NCBI GenBank assembly: GCA_033296705.1
Contig: MU856855.1
Span: forward strand, 144,409-208,408
Reading direction: 5' to 3'
DNA length: 64,000 bases
DNA from: Chaetomidium leptoderma
Taxonomy: Eukaryota; Ascomycota; Sordariomycetes; Sordariales; Chaetomiaceae
The notes beneath the pieces were generated by a model. That model did not search any database and was not told the origin of the DNA. It was given only the letters and a program-made list of their open reading frames with translations. Numbering within the stretch: the first letter of the stretch is position 1; the number at the start of each line of letters is the position of its first letter. The position numbers and the translations under genes were made by a program. This document shows positions 10,671 through 20,892 of this stretch, in pieces.

Positions 10671-11393
10671 CTTTTCCTGGGCCTTAAGGAGAGTCGGGTT
10701 CTGCAGGTGAGAGTCGTGCGTCGGTGGCAGGCCGTGGCCGAGCGAAGAGGAGGAAGCGGGTTCGAAGCTGCAGATGGATGCCGGCCGAGCTGGGCCTGCG
10801 TCTAGACTTTGGGAAACGTTGAATGTCCACACGAGGCTGGCTCCACTCCAAATTTAGAGTTGTCAGGGGCGGACGGGTACGGGTTGTATTACGGAGTACT
10901 GAATAGTACCTACTTATCCGTATTCAGCACTTCCTTGACCTAGGTAGTACCTAGGTAGGTAGGTAGTAATCCACTACGGTATTGTACATGCAGGGCGTAG
11001 CTTCCAGGTTGTATCGTAATTCATCTCGCTAAAAGGACAAGCACATGCAGCGGTTCCGCTCAGGTTGCTTCCAGAATACTCCGTCCAAGTACACAATACA
11101 CAATACAGAATACAGAATACAGAATACAGAATACATATTACTGATTCGGAAACTCGTGGCTTGGCGTGCTTGGGTGAATAGCCCTCTTGATAAGATAAGA
11201 GATACATACTGTCGTCATAGCCCGGGATGTTAGCACCACAAAGGAAGCAGGAGGAATGCTTGCACATTCCACGCAAGATTGTGTTTTGGGGTCTCACAAG
11301 CTTTCTTTCTCTTCATGGCTGCTTGACATGGTTTCAACCTTAAGCCTATGCCATTCCAGCTTTCGAATATCCGCAGCTTGATGGTTGAGCAAG
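10671..11393. other. Intergenic with CTAGGTA-type runs and heptamer repeat
   Basis: Contains the ARL3 promoter and 5' region of the membrane-protein gene. CTAGGTAGTAC/CTAGGTAGGTAGGTAG repeats lie at about 10939-10968. Six 7-bp AATACAG units lie at 11095-11136. Confidence 0.6.
11095..11136. repeat. AATACAG heptamer microsatellite, six units
   Basis: Six head-to-tail 7-bp units, the inner four perfect. They resemble the GATTACA units at 5954-5988 in unit length and in the shared ATTACA/ATACA core. Confidence 0.85.
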
Positions 11394-13261
11394 ATGGCGC
11401 CCGTGGACATTGAACACGAGCCTAGGTCAGTCGCCGATACCGACCTTTCCAGAGGGAAACTAACTCGAATCGAAGGGCTCTACCTCTGGTTCTGGCGTGC
11501 TTGCGTGTCGCTGCTGCTGCGTACGCCTCATTCACGGTCGGCCGGAGCCTTTGGCGGTCTCATAAAGCGCTAGGACCCGCCCAGGACACACGGCATCGCA
11601 AGGCAGAGCGCACCAAGCTCACAACCGCCTTTGGGAGCTTGGCAGCCCTCGGGCTGGTCTTTGCTGTTGCTTCCAGCTTCGACTATCTGACTCTATCATA
11701 CAAAACTTGGGCGTCAGAGAGGGGAGTCCAGATTCCAGACTCGTAGGCCTCGACCCTTCCCGAGTTCCACACCCACACACACACACTAACAACAGATCAG
11801 CGTATTCGGAAACCGTACCCCAAGCGGAAATGGAACACAACAAGCTGCCCTGCACCTCAAGCATTGGTTGAGTGACACCCCAATCTACTTCGATGCCTTG
11901 GAGATTGTGGCCGAGAAGACTCGAAGGTTGTGGTGGGGCCAGCAACTCGACGTAGCAACCATATCGTGGACGGCGCTGCTCGCCATTGAGGGCCGTCGAC
12001 GCAGGATCCCGCATCTCTGGGCATATGCTCTGCTGCCCCACATCGTCAACCTGTCGTTTGCCCAGAACCTGTTCTATGTTGCGCTACTACAGACCCCCTC
12101 GCCAATTCCGTCTCAGGAGACAAAGTATGTCGTGGTATCCACGTCACTCGGGAACTTCAACTAACTTTGCCCAGAATCGCCCAGGCCCTGCACCGGATCC
12201 TTCCAAAGAAGCCTAGTAACTGGTTTCCGGACCTTCGGATGCTTCTCATCCCTGTGATGCTCAATTACTTGGTGCTAGTGCACTGGCTCCCGTCTGTGGC
12301 AGGAACACCGTTGTTCCCAGCAGTAGCTACCCTGACCAAGCTCCTGACTCTGGCGCCGCTGATCCTCCCCGCCATCGCCCCTGCTTGCTTAGGCACCGTG
12401 TATCCCGACCCACGCGGTGCCTACCCCAGCATCGCCAAGTTCTTCAACGTGATGTCCATGGGGAGCGCCCTCATCCACGCCAACACAACCGTGTCCGCCC
12501 TGCTGTACAACCTCCCGGGCTCTTACAAGCACCGGCACAGCATCCTCAAGATCCCCTTCGACACCGAAAAGCGATCGAAATGGGAGCGAACCGCAACCGC
12601 TTTCGAGAAGGTCCTCGGCTCCATGGCCGACCACCCCGTAGTCGCCGCCGCCGGCAAGGACATGCTCCTCTGCGCGCTGAGCCTCGGTCTATGGGCCGCC
12701 GTCCGCGCGCAAGACGTCAACAGCATGCTCCGCTCGGTGTACTCCCGTTCCGACAAGCTTACACAATGGTCTCTGTCCCCCTCCCCCTCCTCGAACGAGG
12801 AGGAAGCCTCGAGCGGCGCAGTAGCCAAGGCCGAGTCTTCCCCCGCACGCGACGAGTCGCCGAATCCGACGACTGCTGTCCCTCCGCTCTCCATGACCTT
12901 GCGCCGCCGCGGTCGGCCGACCAAGACGAGCGTATCTAGCATCGGGAGCTCAAACGGACTAAGCGAGGATACAGCTACTACTACTACTACTACTCCTCAC
13001 CAGACGCCAAAGCGGAGGGGTCGGCCGCGCAAGGTTAAGCCCGAGCCTGAACCGGAGCCGGAGCCGGAGCTGGAGGAAGCCCCCGACGACGAGACATATG
13101 AACCGACCCCGTCAGTAAAGGCAGACGCTGGGCTGGGTGATATCCTGCCCGAGGACGATTTTGACTGGGAGCCTGCGTCGCTTGCTTGGGGCTTGACGGC
13201 GTTGGGTGGGCTGGGACTTGGGAGTGCCGCTGTTTTTGGGGCTGAGTGCGTCTCGCGGTGA
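11394..13261 (+). CDS. Polytopic membrane protein with two AT-hook motifs, function unknown
   Basis: Four exons, join(11394..11425, 11476..11742, 11801..12124, 12175..13261), give 569 residues. All junctions keep one reading frame, and the first intron contains a CTAAC branch sequence. I see about eight hydrophobic segments: near residues 12-35, 60-80, two in the 150-190 region, a pair beginning LLIPVMLNYLVLVHWLP, one in FFNVMSMGSALIHANTTVSALL, LLCALSLGLWAAV, and a last one near the C-terminus (WGLTALGGLGLGSAAVFG). Between the last two lies a soluble stretch with RRRGRPTK (451-458) and KRRGRPRK (487-494), each holding the GRP core of an AT-hook, then an EPEPEPEPE run. AT-hooks bind the minor groove of AT-rich DNA, which is odd beside membrane spans. 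I do not recognise the family. The short first exon is the least certain part. Confidence 0.7.
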
Positions 13262-14197
13262 TGACACTTCCCGGGGCGTATGTCGGGCCCGGGTATTTAC
13301 GGGCATGCGATGGCGGACGTTGGGCAGGTTGCATTTTGGGTTTGTTGGGGACTGGTCGGATGCTTTATCTTTTATCTTTTATCGGATGTTGAATAGGGGC
13401 GAAAGGGGGGTAAACACGTCAGACGTATGTATTATTAACAGCGAATTATACAGGTGTCCACCGAAACTTCGTGGTCGAGTTGACTAATCGACGCCGTGTC
13501 TTTTCATATAAAGGTCTTTGGCTGTGGTGCTTAGCAAGTGTCGAACCGCTCTCATGCCATAATGCTAGGCGAGTCTGTGAGTGCGTATTCAGAGTTCATC
13601 AACGCCAACGCCGAGTGCTGTGTAGGCTGCTAAAGACGCCCTATATCGGCCGTCCTCATCGCCGGTTGGCGGATGCTGATGTAAGTACTGTTGGGGCGAT
13701 ATCGCGAGCCACGAGGCATATTGTTGGGGCGATATCGCGGGCCACGAGGCAGCTAGTCCTGCCGGTCTCATGCACCACGATCCAGCCTGTGACGATGTAA
13801 ACCTATGCCGCTGTCGGCCGCTGGCCAGAGAGTATAAGAAAATGCCCCCGCCCGTCCGGTTCCCCCTTTCCTGCGATTTCTCCCACCTTCACATCGTTCG
13901 ATCTCTGAGCACCCACCCACCTTGGTTACTCGCTCGCACACATTCTGGCTCTCGATATCCAACTCCCGGATATCCATGCATTTTTTTCTTCCGCCACGAC
14001 ATCGACTTGACGCGTCTTGCCGTCTCTCAGAGCTTCGGGGTGTCAATCAAACGCACCTCGTTGAACGACACCCCCGCGTGTCCTAAACAACAGTAAGTGC
14101 CAACCCATAGTGTAACTCACTGGATGCATTTAGCAATGTTTTTGCCATGTTATCTTTACCATGCCATCCTCGCCACCATTGTAACACCAGAATCAGT
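13262..14197. other. Intergenic and 5' leader, with a 33-bp-period direct repeat
   Basis: 936 bp. Two near-identical 30-bp units (13689-13718 and 13722-13751) are repeated with a 33-bp period and differ at one base. A probable 5' UTR intron of the next gene runs from GTAAGT at 14093 to the AG at 14195-14196. Confidence 0.6.
13689..13751 (+). repeat. Direct repeat, two copies of a 30-bp unit
   Basis: Each unit starts TGTTGGGGCGATATCGCG and ends CCACGAGGCA, with one A/G difference between the copies. The unit includes the palindrome CGATATCG. It is unlinked to any coding frame. Confidence 0.85.
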
Positions 14198-15019
14198 ATG
14201 GACTTTACCTTCGCTGGCGACCGCGCCCTGGGCCCCCGCAAGCGGGCCCGGTCCAGCAGCGACGAGGGCGGCAGCTCGCCGTCGGGCTCCGACGACACGG
14301 TCGGACGCCGCCCCGAGAAGGAGGCGTCACGAACCCGCCGCAGCCTGGCCAGACTCGCGGGCTTTTTTAAACGGGCCAAGAAGTCGGACTCCGTCGCTGA
14401 CCCCGCCCTTGCGTCCTCGTGGGAGCCCAGCTCCTGGGCTCCCCCCACCCCACCCGCTGCCGCTGCCCCCTCCGCCGCCGCCACCACCACCACCACCACC
14501 ACCGTGGCAGCGGCAGCGGCAGAACCGACCCCGGGCGCCGCCCAACAGCCCTGCCCCTGGGGCTCGTGGGGGCCAACGTGGACAACACCCACCCCGGCGG
14601 CCCCCTTTGACCCCGCCGACGCCGCCCCGCGCCCCTACCAGCGGCGGCGCTCCACCATCCACCGCCGCCGAGCCACCGCCACCACCATCACCGGCGGCAT
14701 GGCATCACCCGGGCGCGCCCGCTCCCCGTCCTTCTCGTCCGCCGCCTCGGAACCGGAACCGGACCCGCCGCTTCGCTGCTGCGACCACCCGCCGCCGTAC
14801 GACGAGTGCGAGGGCTGCTGGTTCAGCCCCGACGTCGTGGTGGACGAGGACACGGAGTTTTGCGACCAGACCGAGGCGTACTACCAGCAGATGCTGGAGG
14901 GGTATGACCTGGTCGCGGCGTTTGCGAAACCCGAGGAGGAGGGGCGGGCGAGGCGGTGGAGTGAGGATAGTGGTGTTAGTCCTGGGGCGACGAGGCCGGG
15001 GAGTTTGACGGGGGATTAA
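14198..15019 (+). CDS. Low-complexity protein with a PPPY motif, function unknown
   Basis: A single coding exon gives 273 residues starting MDFTFAGDRALGPRKRAR. I chose the ATG at 14198 because an intron with GTAAGT (14093) and a CAG acceptor (14194-14196) would remove the upstream in-frame ATG at 14147. The protein is disordered: an N-terminal basic, Ser-rich part, Ala/Thr/Pro runs in the middle (a TTTTTTT run and poly-Ala), and an Arg-rich QRRRSTIHRRRA patch. The C-terminal third is more structured-looking, CCDHPPPYDECEGCWFSPD, with four clustered Cys and a PPPY motif. PPxY motifs bind WW domains such as those of Rsp5/Nedd4 ubiquitin ligases; that link is inference. No family is recognised. 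Confidence 0.6.
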   Translation: MDFTFAGDRALGPRKRARSSSDEGGSSPSGSDDTVGRRPEKEASRTRRSLARLAGFFKRAKKSDSVADPALASSWEPSSWAPPTPPAAAAPSAAATTTTTTTVAAAAAEPTPGAAQQPCPWGSWGPTWTTPTPAAPFDPADAAPRPYQRRRSTIHRRRATATTITGGMASPGRARSPSFSSAASEPEPDPPLRCCDHPPPYDECEGCWFSPDVVVDEDTEFCDQTEAYYQQMLEGYDLVAAFAKPEEEGRARRWSEDSGVSPGATRPGSLTGD

Positions 15020-15567
15020 ATATTAATTGAGTGTTGGGGTTTTGGGTTGGGTTGGGTTTTGGATATACATTCTTGGGCATTATAGATTTTTTTTGGAATA
15101 GAAGATTCAGAGTCGAAACAGTAATTGCAATTGAGAGTTTGAACTTTGAACCAATAGTTGCAGCTAAATGTGGTGCTTTTCGACTTGTCGTTGTCGCCCT
15201 CAAAGATGGAGTGTTTCGGTAAACTTGAAGTCTGGATGTGGGGGGCTTTCTTGCTTCCGTGGGGGGGCGTTAACCTGTATACATTTGGCCTGTAGCGTTA
15301 CTGAATTTCAAATGTATGCAGGTTACCGGAGTTTTCTTCCGTGTGCAAGTACGGAATACAACGGCCCCACGCGGCATACCTTATCCTCCCGCATCCTCCT
15401 ACGGGCAGTATCCATGTACCCCTCCGGTTCTTGCATATAAGATGGCGCTCCGGTCTCTTTGCCTCCTCAAGTTGACTCACGCACTCGGCCCCTCTCAGAC
15501 GCCATTTTCTAAAACCATCAGCAATCAGACCTCCAGGTGGTTATCTATCGCGCATAAACGAGACAAA
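15020..15567. other. Intergenic, no gene seen
   Basis: 548 bp of 3' UTR and promoter sequence. T-rich and G/T-rich runs follow the previous stop. No motif is recognised. Confidence 0.5.
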
Positions 15568-16125
15568 ATGAGCCCCATCGACTACTCGCAAGTCCCGACA
15601 CCGGCGAGGTGCTACGCGGACTTCTGTCTGGTGCCTGTAAGTTGTTTCTCAGCTGCAGTCCTCCATCATTCCATGCATGCTCAACGTTACCCAACCAGAT
15701 CGGCACCGGCAACGTCTCGGTCGCATCAGAAGTTGCCGAGGTGCAGAAGCTGCTCAAGGCCAGCGGCCTGTCTTGCACGATGCACTCTGCAGGGACGACG
15801 GTCGGTATGTCGGATACCCATCTCGACCATTTTCCGACTCTCTTCAACCAAATGCTAAACGGCTGCAAACAGAAGGCAGCTGGGACGAGGTCATGAAGGT
15901 CATTGGGCAAGCACACTCGGTGGTGCACCAGACAGGCGTCGTCAGGGTTCAGACCGCGATGCGTGTTGGCACTCGGTGAGTGTTCTCTCATAGGTTCTCG
16001 CCTGATTTTGATACTTTGGAAGCTAACACAGTTCTTCCGCCACAAGGACCGACAAAGCCCAGACGGCTGAAGAAAAAGTGAAGCGGGTTGAGGAGCTCCT
16101 GCGCAAGGACGGGCAGTCATCTTGA
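15568..16125 (+). CDS. MTH1187/YkoF-type thiamine-binding-fold protein (yeast Ecm15-like)
   Basis: Four exons, join(15568..15636, 15699..15804, 15873..15975, 16047..16125), encode 118 residues. The order of motifs matches the small MTH1187 family: CYADFCLVPIGTGNVSVASE at the start, a middle strand SGLSCTMHSAGTTVEGSWDE, and a helix VMKVIGQAHSVVHQTGVVRV. It ends with a charged helix, AEEKVKRVEELLRKDG. Members form ferredoxin-like dimers or tetramers, and several bind thiamine or related pyrimidines; the yeast member is Ecm15. The cellular role in fungi is not established. All splice sites are canonical and the exons are small, so the gene is poorly visible as a single open frame. Confidence 0.9.
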
Positions 16126-16706
16126 TATATTGTCTTGATAGTTGGGTAGTTTCAGTGTACCATCTTGAGCCCTTTCTTCTTTTCTCATTTTCCTGGAAAA
16201 GTAGTATCTCTCTCTTCTTATTCTTCCTCCTTGTAATTCCCTTTTCTACTTGTTCTTCTACTATCTACCTAGGTATGTAATGTATGTACATACCTTCCAG
16301 GTTGTCTTTCTCATAAGTAACAGCCAAGTATGCTATCTGTTCCTTCCTTCTTCCTCGGTCTGTTTTTAGTCGTATTCTTCCCATCCTCTTACCCCTCTTT
16401 CTCTTATTTTTTATTTATTTTCTCTTCAAAAGAAAACGGGAAAAAGTGACTAATTTACCTGATCTTGTCACGTAATCGAGGTCGTAACGTAACCCCTTTA
16501 AAAATCCATGTCGTAATCCCCAGCCCGCCTCGAGCAACCGGGTGCCCACCTCCGCTGTGGACCCGCTTCCCCATGCAAGAAGCACGGACCCGAATCCAAT
16601 TGATTGGATTTCTCCAGCGGGAGCTTCCCCCGACTCCCTGTCTCACAATTCCCAAAGCCACGCCACACGCTGCCCGCAAGCTGCCACAAGACCGACAAGC
16701 ACCACC
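16126..16706. other. Intergenic, pyrimidine-rich 3' UTR then promoter
   Basis: 581 bp. The first 300 bp are strongly T/C-rich with a CCTAGGTATG run near 16268-16277. No gene seen. Confidence 0.5.
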
Positions 16707-18217
16707 ATGGCGAGCGTGCTCAACAACCTCTTCGGAGGCAAGGCCTCAACTACGGCCAGTCCGGACTCACCACAGGCTGCCGGCGACCCTGGTAAGCGCA
16801 TTCATTCCAGTCCAGCGCATCCCTGCCTGCGTGTCGAAGCTTGCTGACCCTGAACCGTGGCAGATTTCGCCGATTTCTCGCAAGCAGCTGACCCATCTCC
16901 GGTCCCCATCCCGCCTGCATCGACATCGTCCAACACGTTCGGTGCGGCGCAGACCCTGCGGCCCTACACAAAATGGTACCGAATCGACGAGCGTCACAGC
17001 CTGTCCGAGTTCAAGATTGAGGGCGTCATCCTGTCCGTCGTCTCGGTTGTCCTGCTCCTCCATCTCTTCGGCGCCCGCTTGAACCGCAACAAGGCCAAGA
17101 AGTGGATCCAGGCCCACAGCGCGCCCCTGACCTCCGAGTTCGCCTCGGTTGGCTTCTCCGGCGTGCCTCTCGGCGTTGCGGACAAGAAGGGGGATGAGCT
17201 GTTGCAGGCCTTGACCGAGGCGAACGCACGCCAGGGCGACGACCTGCTCAAGGAAAAGAGCCTGTTCGAGTTCGCCACGTATGCGACCGGCCGCGCCAAC
17301 GTCGCCTTCCTCGATGTGCAGCTCACGCTTGTGAAGCGCTTCAGCCCGCTCACCGTGCTCTTCGAGACCGTCTTCGGCTTCTTCATGGACAGCGCTCCGA
17401 AGACGGAGGACGTCCTCGAGGCCATTCTGTACCCCTTCGACGGCAGGGAGGCCCTCACTGTCCCTGGTCTTCCTGGCGCCGCCGAGCTGCGTGAGCTGCG
17501 CAGCAAGGACTCCAAGAGTGCCTTTGACGGCTTCGTGTGGGCCATTGTCCACAAGGAGCGCATGAAGCAGGTCCGCGAGGACCGCTACGATGTGTCGCTC
17601 ACCGTGACCAAGGACCACCCCAAGCTGCCCAACTGGCTGACCGTCATGACCGAGAGCGCCGAGATTACCGACGCCCTGCTTACCCCCGAGCTGATCAAGG
17701 CCGCCGAGCTTGCGGGAGATCACCTGGAGTACCTCATCGTCTCGGACCAGCCGATGGAGAAGCCCAAGACGTAAGCATGCCCTCTGTCTTCCTCCTCTTC
17801 CTCTTTATATCTCCTCCCACCAATACTAATACAAAAACGCACAGCCTCAACGAGACGACGCCGCGCAAGCGCATCTTCCTCAAGTACCGCGTGCCCTCGG
17901 ACAACGACTACACCAACCTGGTGCCCATCTTCCAGTGCTTCCTGCGCCTCACGGACCGGCTGGTGCAGGGCACCCGGTTCCGGCCCGAGGTGCTGCGCAA
18001 GGTCAAGGCGGCGCGCGAGACGACCATCAAGCAGATCCAGAAGGCGGACGAGGAGGAGCGCGCCGAGGAGCGCGCCCAGGAGCGCGAGCGCGTCAAGAAG
18101 GCCAAGCGCGACCAGGAGCTCAACGCCCTCGACGCCAAGGCCCAGAAGAAGTTCCTCGAGCGCGAGCGCGAGAAGGAGATGAAGAGGGGGATGAAGAAGC
18201 AGACCATGAGGGCGTAG
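16707..18217 (+). CDS. CCDC47 (DUF1682) family ER membrane protein
   Basis: Exons join(16707..16791, 16864..17770, 17845..18217) give 454 residues. A single membrane span (EGVILSVVSVVLLLHLFGAR) is followed by the large conserved DUF1682 region: WIQAHSAPLTSEFASVGFSG, FATYATGRANVAFLDVQLTL and DVSLTVTKDHPKLPNWLTVM. After the second intron come RIFLKYRVPSDNDY and a highly charged C-terminal coiled coil rich in E, R and K. Mammalian CCDC47 (calumin) is part of the PAT/multipass translocon at the ER, where it binds ribosome-translocon complexes during insertion of multi-pass proteins; its basic coiled-coil tail reaches the ribosome. The same topology and tail are visible here. An equivalent role in this fungus is inferred. 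Confidence 0.92.
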
Positions 18218-18985
18218 GCTGTTTGCTTTTTTGGGGTGGTGGAGGGAGAAGGTTGGGGGAGGGGGGGGGTGGTGGTGCGCGACGTCGATGCCGTTTGAAA
18301 TGTCGGTGTGGTTTTAACGTTAACTCAACGTCGTGCCACCCGGCGTATTGGAGGGCGGCTGTGTATGTACTGTACTATTTACATGAACTAATGTTTACCT
18401 TGGATTGTGGACGACACGGCCTTCCTTACCTTGCTCTTATTCTTTCTCCTCTCGTCTTAATCATTCGCCGTGTCTTTTCGTCTTTCTTCCCCTCTCTCTT
18501 TCTACGTTAGTTTTTCTCGTTCTCCTTTCCACTTTCTTTTCCTCAAACCTTATCTATTTTACATCTTAACTTCTTTATATTCATATAACGTTAGTATTTT
18601 TCTTGTTTTCATTTAAGAGAACTCAGGATATTTGAGTAAGTCTATAGATTTCTCTTCTATTTTTTGCTCTCCCTACTATTTTTCTACTCCCTTTTCTTCC
18701 ATCCTGTATTTAATTGAAACTACAGCATTTTGCTTTCTTTTCTTCAGCCCTTCTGCACTCGATGCGAAAACGGTTGACATCCATTGATGGTTTTGCTTGC
18801 GCCTGCTGCTCGGTTGCCCTGACAACGGGTCGGAAAGTCGGAAGGACGAATGAGAAGCGAGCACTTCACCGAAACCCCGACATCTTCAACCGTCAACTCA
18901 ACTGCACGTCTGCAAACGACAAACGGCTTTGGAAAGTGGAGTGCGCCATACATAGTAGTCGAGATTGAAGGAAGCGGCCTGCGTC
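18218..18985. other. Intergenic, strongly pyrimidine-rich
   Basis: 768 bp. About 18420-18730 is a long T/C-rich stretch, presumably the 3' UTR and downstream region of the CCDC47 gene. The haspin promoter follows. No gene seen. Confidence 0.5.
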
Positions 18986-20892
18986 ATGTCGCGGACAACC
19001 ACAGTACGAAAATACGGGAAGAGTACCCGGAAGCAGACAGCCGAGCTGCTGTTTGCCCAACTGCCGAGGACTCCCGTCAAGGCTGAGCCGGCGCCGGAGC
19101 CGGAGCTTGCGCCAGCCGATGATATCAGCGAGTTAGCAGAGCAATTGGGGGCCACCACACTCAAGGACACAGCTTGTGCCGATGAGAAAGTCGAAGCACA
19201 TGTACCGGACCATGCGCCAGCTTCGGACACTCCAGCAGGTGCCAAGAGCGAAACCACTCGAGAAGAGTTGCCGGAGGAAACCGAGCAGCAAAGTCACGAT
19301 GGGCAAGAGCAAGAACTAGAAGAGGAGGAAGAGTCATCCTACGACGACCTGCGTGTTCTCGCCTGGGCCGACGTGTGCCCCGCCGGCGACCGCATCGAGA
19401 AAATCGCCGAGGCGTCTTACGCCGAAGTCTACCGCATCACCAACGAACACGGCACGTCCATCATCAAAGTCGTGCGGTTAGAATCGCCCATCAAACCACA
19501 GACCAAGGCGCAGGAACGCTCCGGGCTGGTCGACGAGGAGCCGCACTCGGAAGAGGACATGCAAGGCGAGCTCCGCATCTCCGAGTGGCTCGCCGACATC
19601 CCCGGCTTTGTCGTGTACAAGGAGCAGTATGTGGTCAAGGGCAAGGCACCAAAAGCGCTACTCGAGACGCATCAGGCCTTTCATCGGCGGATGAAGCGCA
19701 AAGACCCCGACCGGCTGCAGTTCTACCCGTCACCGAGCCGGTACCTAGACGACACGCGGTTCTTAGTCGTGGAGCTGGGCGACGCCGGGACGGCACTCGA
19801 GGACTTTGTGTTGACCTCGATCAGCCAGGTGTGGGACATCTTCCTGCACACAGCCCTCGCCCTGGCACGGGCAGAAGACCTAGTCGAGTTCGAGGTGAGC
19901 ACCCCTCCTCCTCCTCCTCCTCCTCCAAACTCACCTATTGTATGTAATTCTAACCAACAACCAATCCCCCTCCTCAGCACCGCGACCTCCACGAAGGCAA
20001 CCTCTGCATCCGCCAAGTCCGCCCACCCACTCCCAAACCAACCACCACCACCACAGCCAGTAGTAGCGGAATCCAATTCGGCTTCTCCGGCCTAGACATC
20101 ACAATCCTAGACTACGGCCTCTCCCGCGCCACCGACCCCTCAGCCCCAAAACTAGTAGTAGCCTACGACCTCGAAAAAGACCTCTCCCTCTTCCAATCCA
20201 CCCACGCGCCCCAATGCCGCGTCTACCGCCAAATGCGCTCCTTCCTCATCCACACCGACCGCCTCCCCCCACCACGAGAACAACAACAACAACCCTCGAA
20301 CAAACACACCACCCCCTACCCAATCTGCCCCGCCACGGGCGAACCCATCTCTTGGAAGACGGGGTATCACCCCTACACCAACGTGCTGTGGCTGGCATAT
20401 CTGTACGGTTATCTGGTGCAGCATTTCGGGGGGGATAGGAGGGCGCTGGCGCGGTTTGGGCGGGAGACGAGGGAGTTGAGGGGGCATCTTGATCCTGGGG
20501 CCGCGAGGGGGGTGTTGAGTTTTCCGAGCGCGGGGGAGGTGGTGCGGTTTGCGGTGGAGGCGGGGTGGGTTGGGGAGGGGCAGTTGGTGGATGTTTTTGG
20601 GGGGAGTGGTGATGATGAGGAGGAGGAGAGTGGTGGTGATGACGGGAGTGGTGGTGATGACGGGAGTGGTGGTGATGACGGGAGTGGTGGTGATGAGGAG
20701 GAGCAGGAGGAGGAGAGTGGTGGGGAGGGTTGTTGTGCGGGTGGTGATGAGGAGGAGGGGAAGGGCAATGGGGAGGAGGGTGACGACGGAGTGGGGGTTG
20801 TTGGGGTGGTGGAGGAGGAAGGGTCACCTGCGAGGAGGAGACCCTCGAGGAGGGTGAGAGGCACGGCGGTTGATGGGGACCGAAGAAGGTGA
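18986..20892 (+). CDS. Haspin-family histone H3 Thr3 kinase
   Basis: Exons join(18986..19894, 19978..20892) give 607 residues. The ATG at 18986 opens MSRTTTVRKYGKSTRK, and an acidic linker precedes the kinase domain (about residues 140-500). The degenerate Gly loop IAEASYAEVYR is typical of fungal haspins, Lys is in SIIKVVRLE, the catalytic loop is HRDLHEGNLCI, and the metal motif is DITILDYGLSR (DYG where classical kinases have DFG). Haspin phosphorylates H3T3 to recruit the chromosomal passenger complex to centromeres. The 83-bp intron lies exactly before HRD. Unusual is the tail after the kinase domain: GGDDGSGGDDGSGGDDGSGG from a 15-bp tandem repeat (about 20633-20692), then long acidic runs and a basic end (ARRRPSRRVRG). 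Confidence 0.92.

Noticed and set aside
10939..10968. Telomere-like repeat from CTAGGTAGGTAG runs
   Set aside because: The unit is not the TTAGGG repeat of filamentous fungi; it is a short simple repeat of a kind also seen near 16.27 and 26.27 kb.
16767..17723. 318-codon minus-strand open frame across the CCDC47 gene
   Set aside because: The plus strand gives a recognised family with splice sites; the reverse frame is Leu/Gly-rich without motifs.
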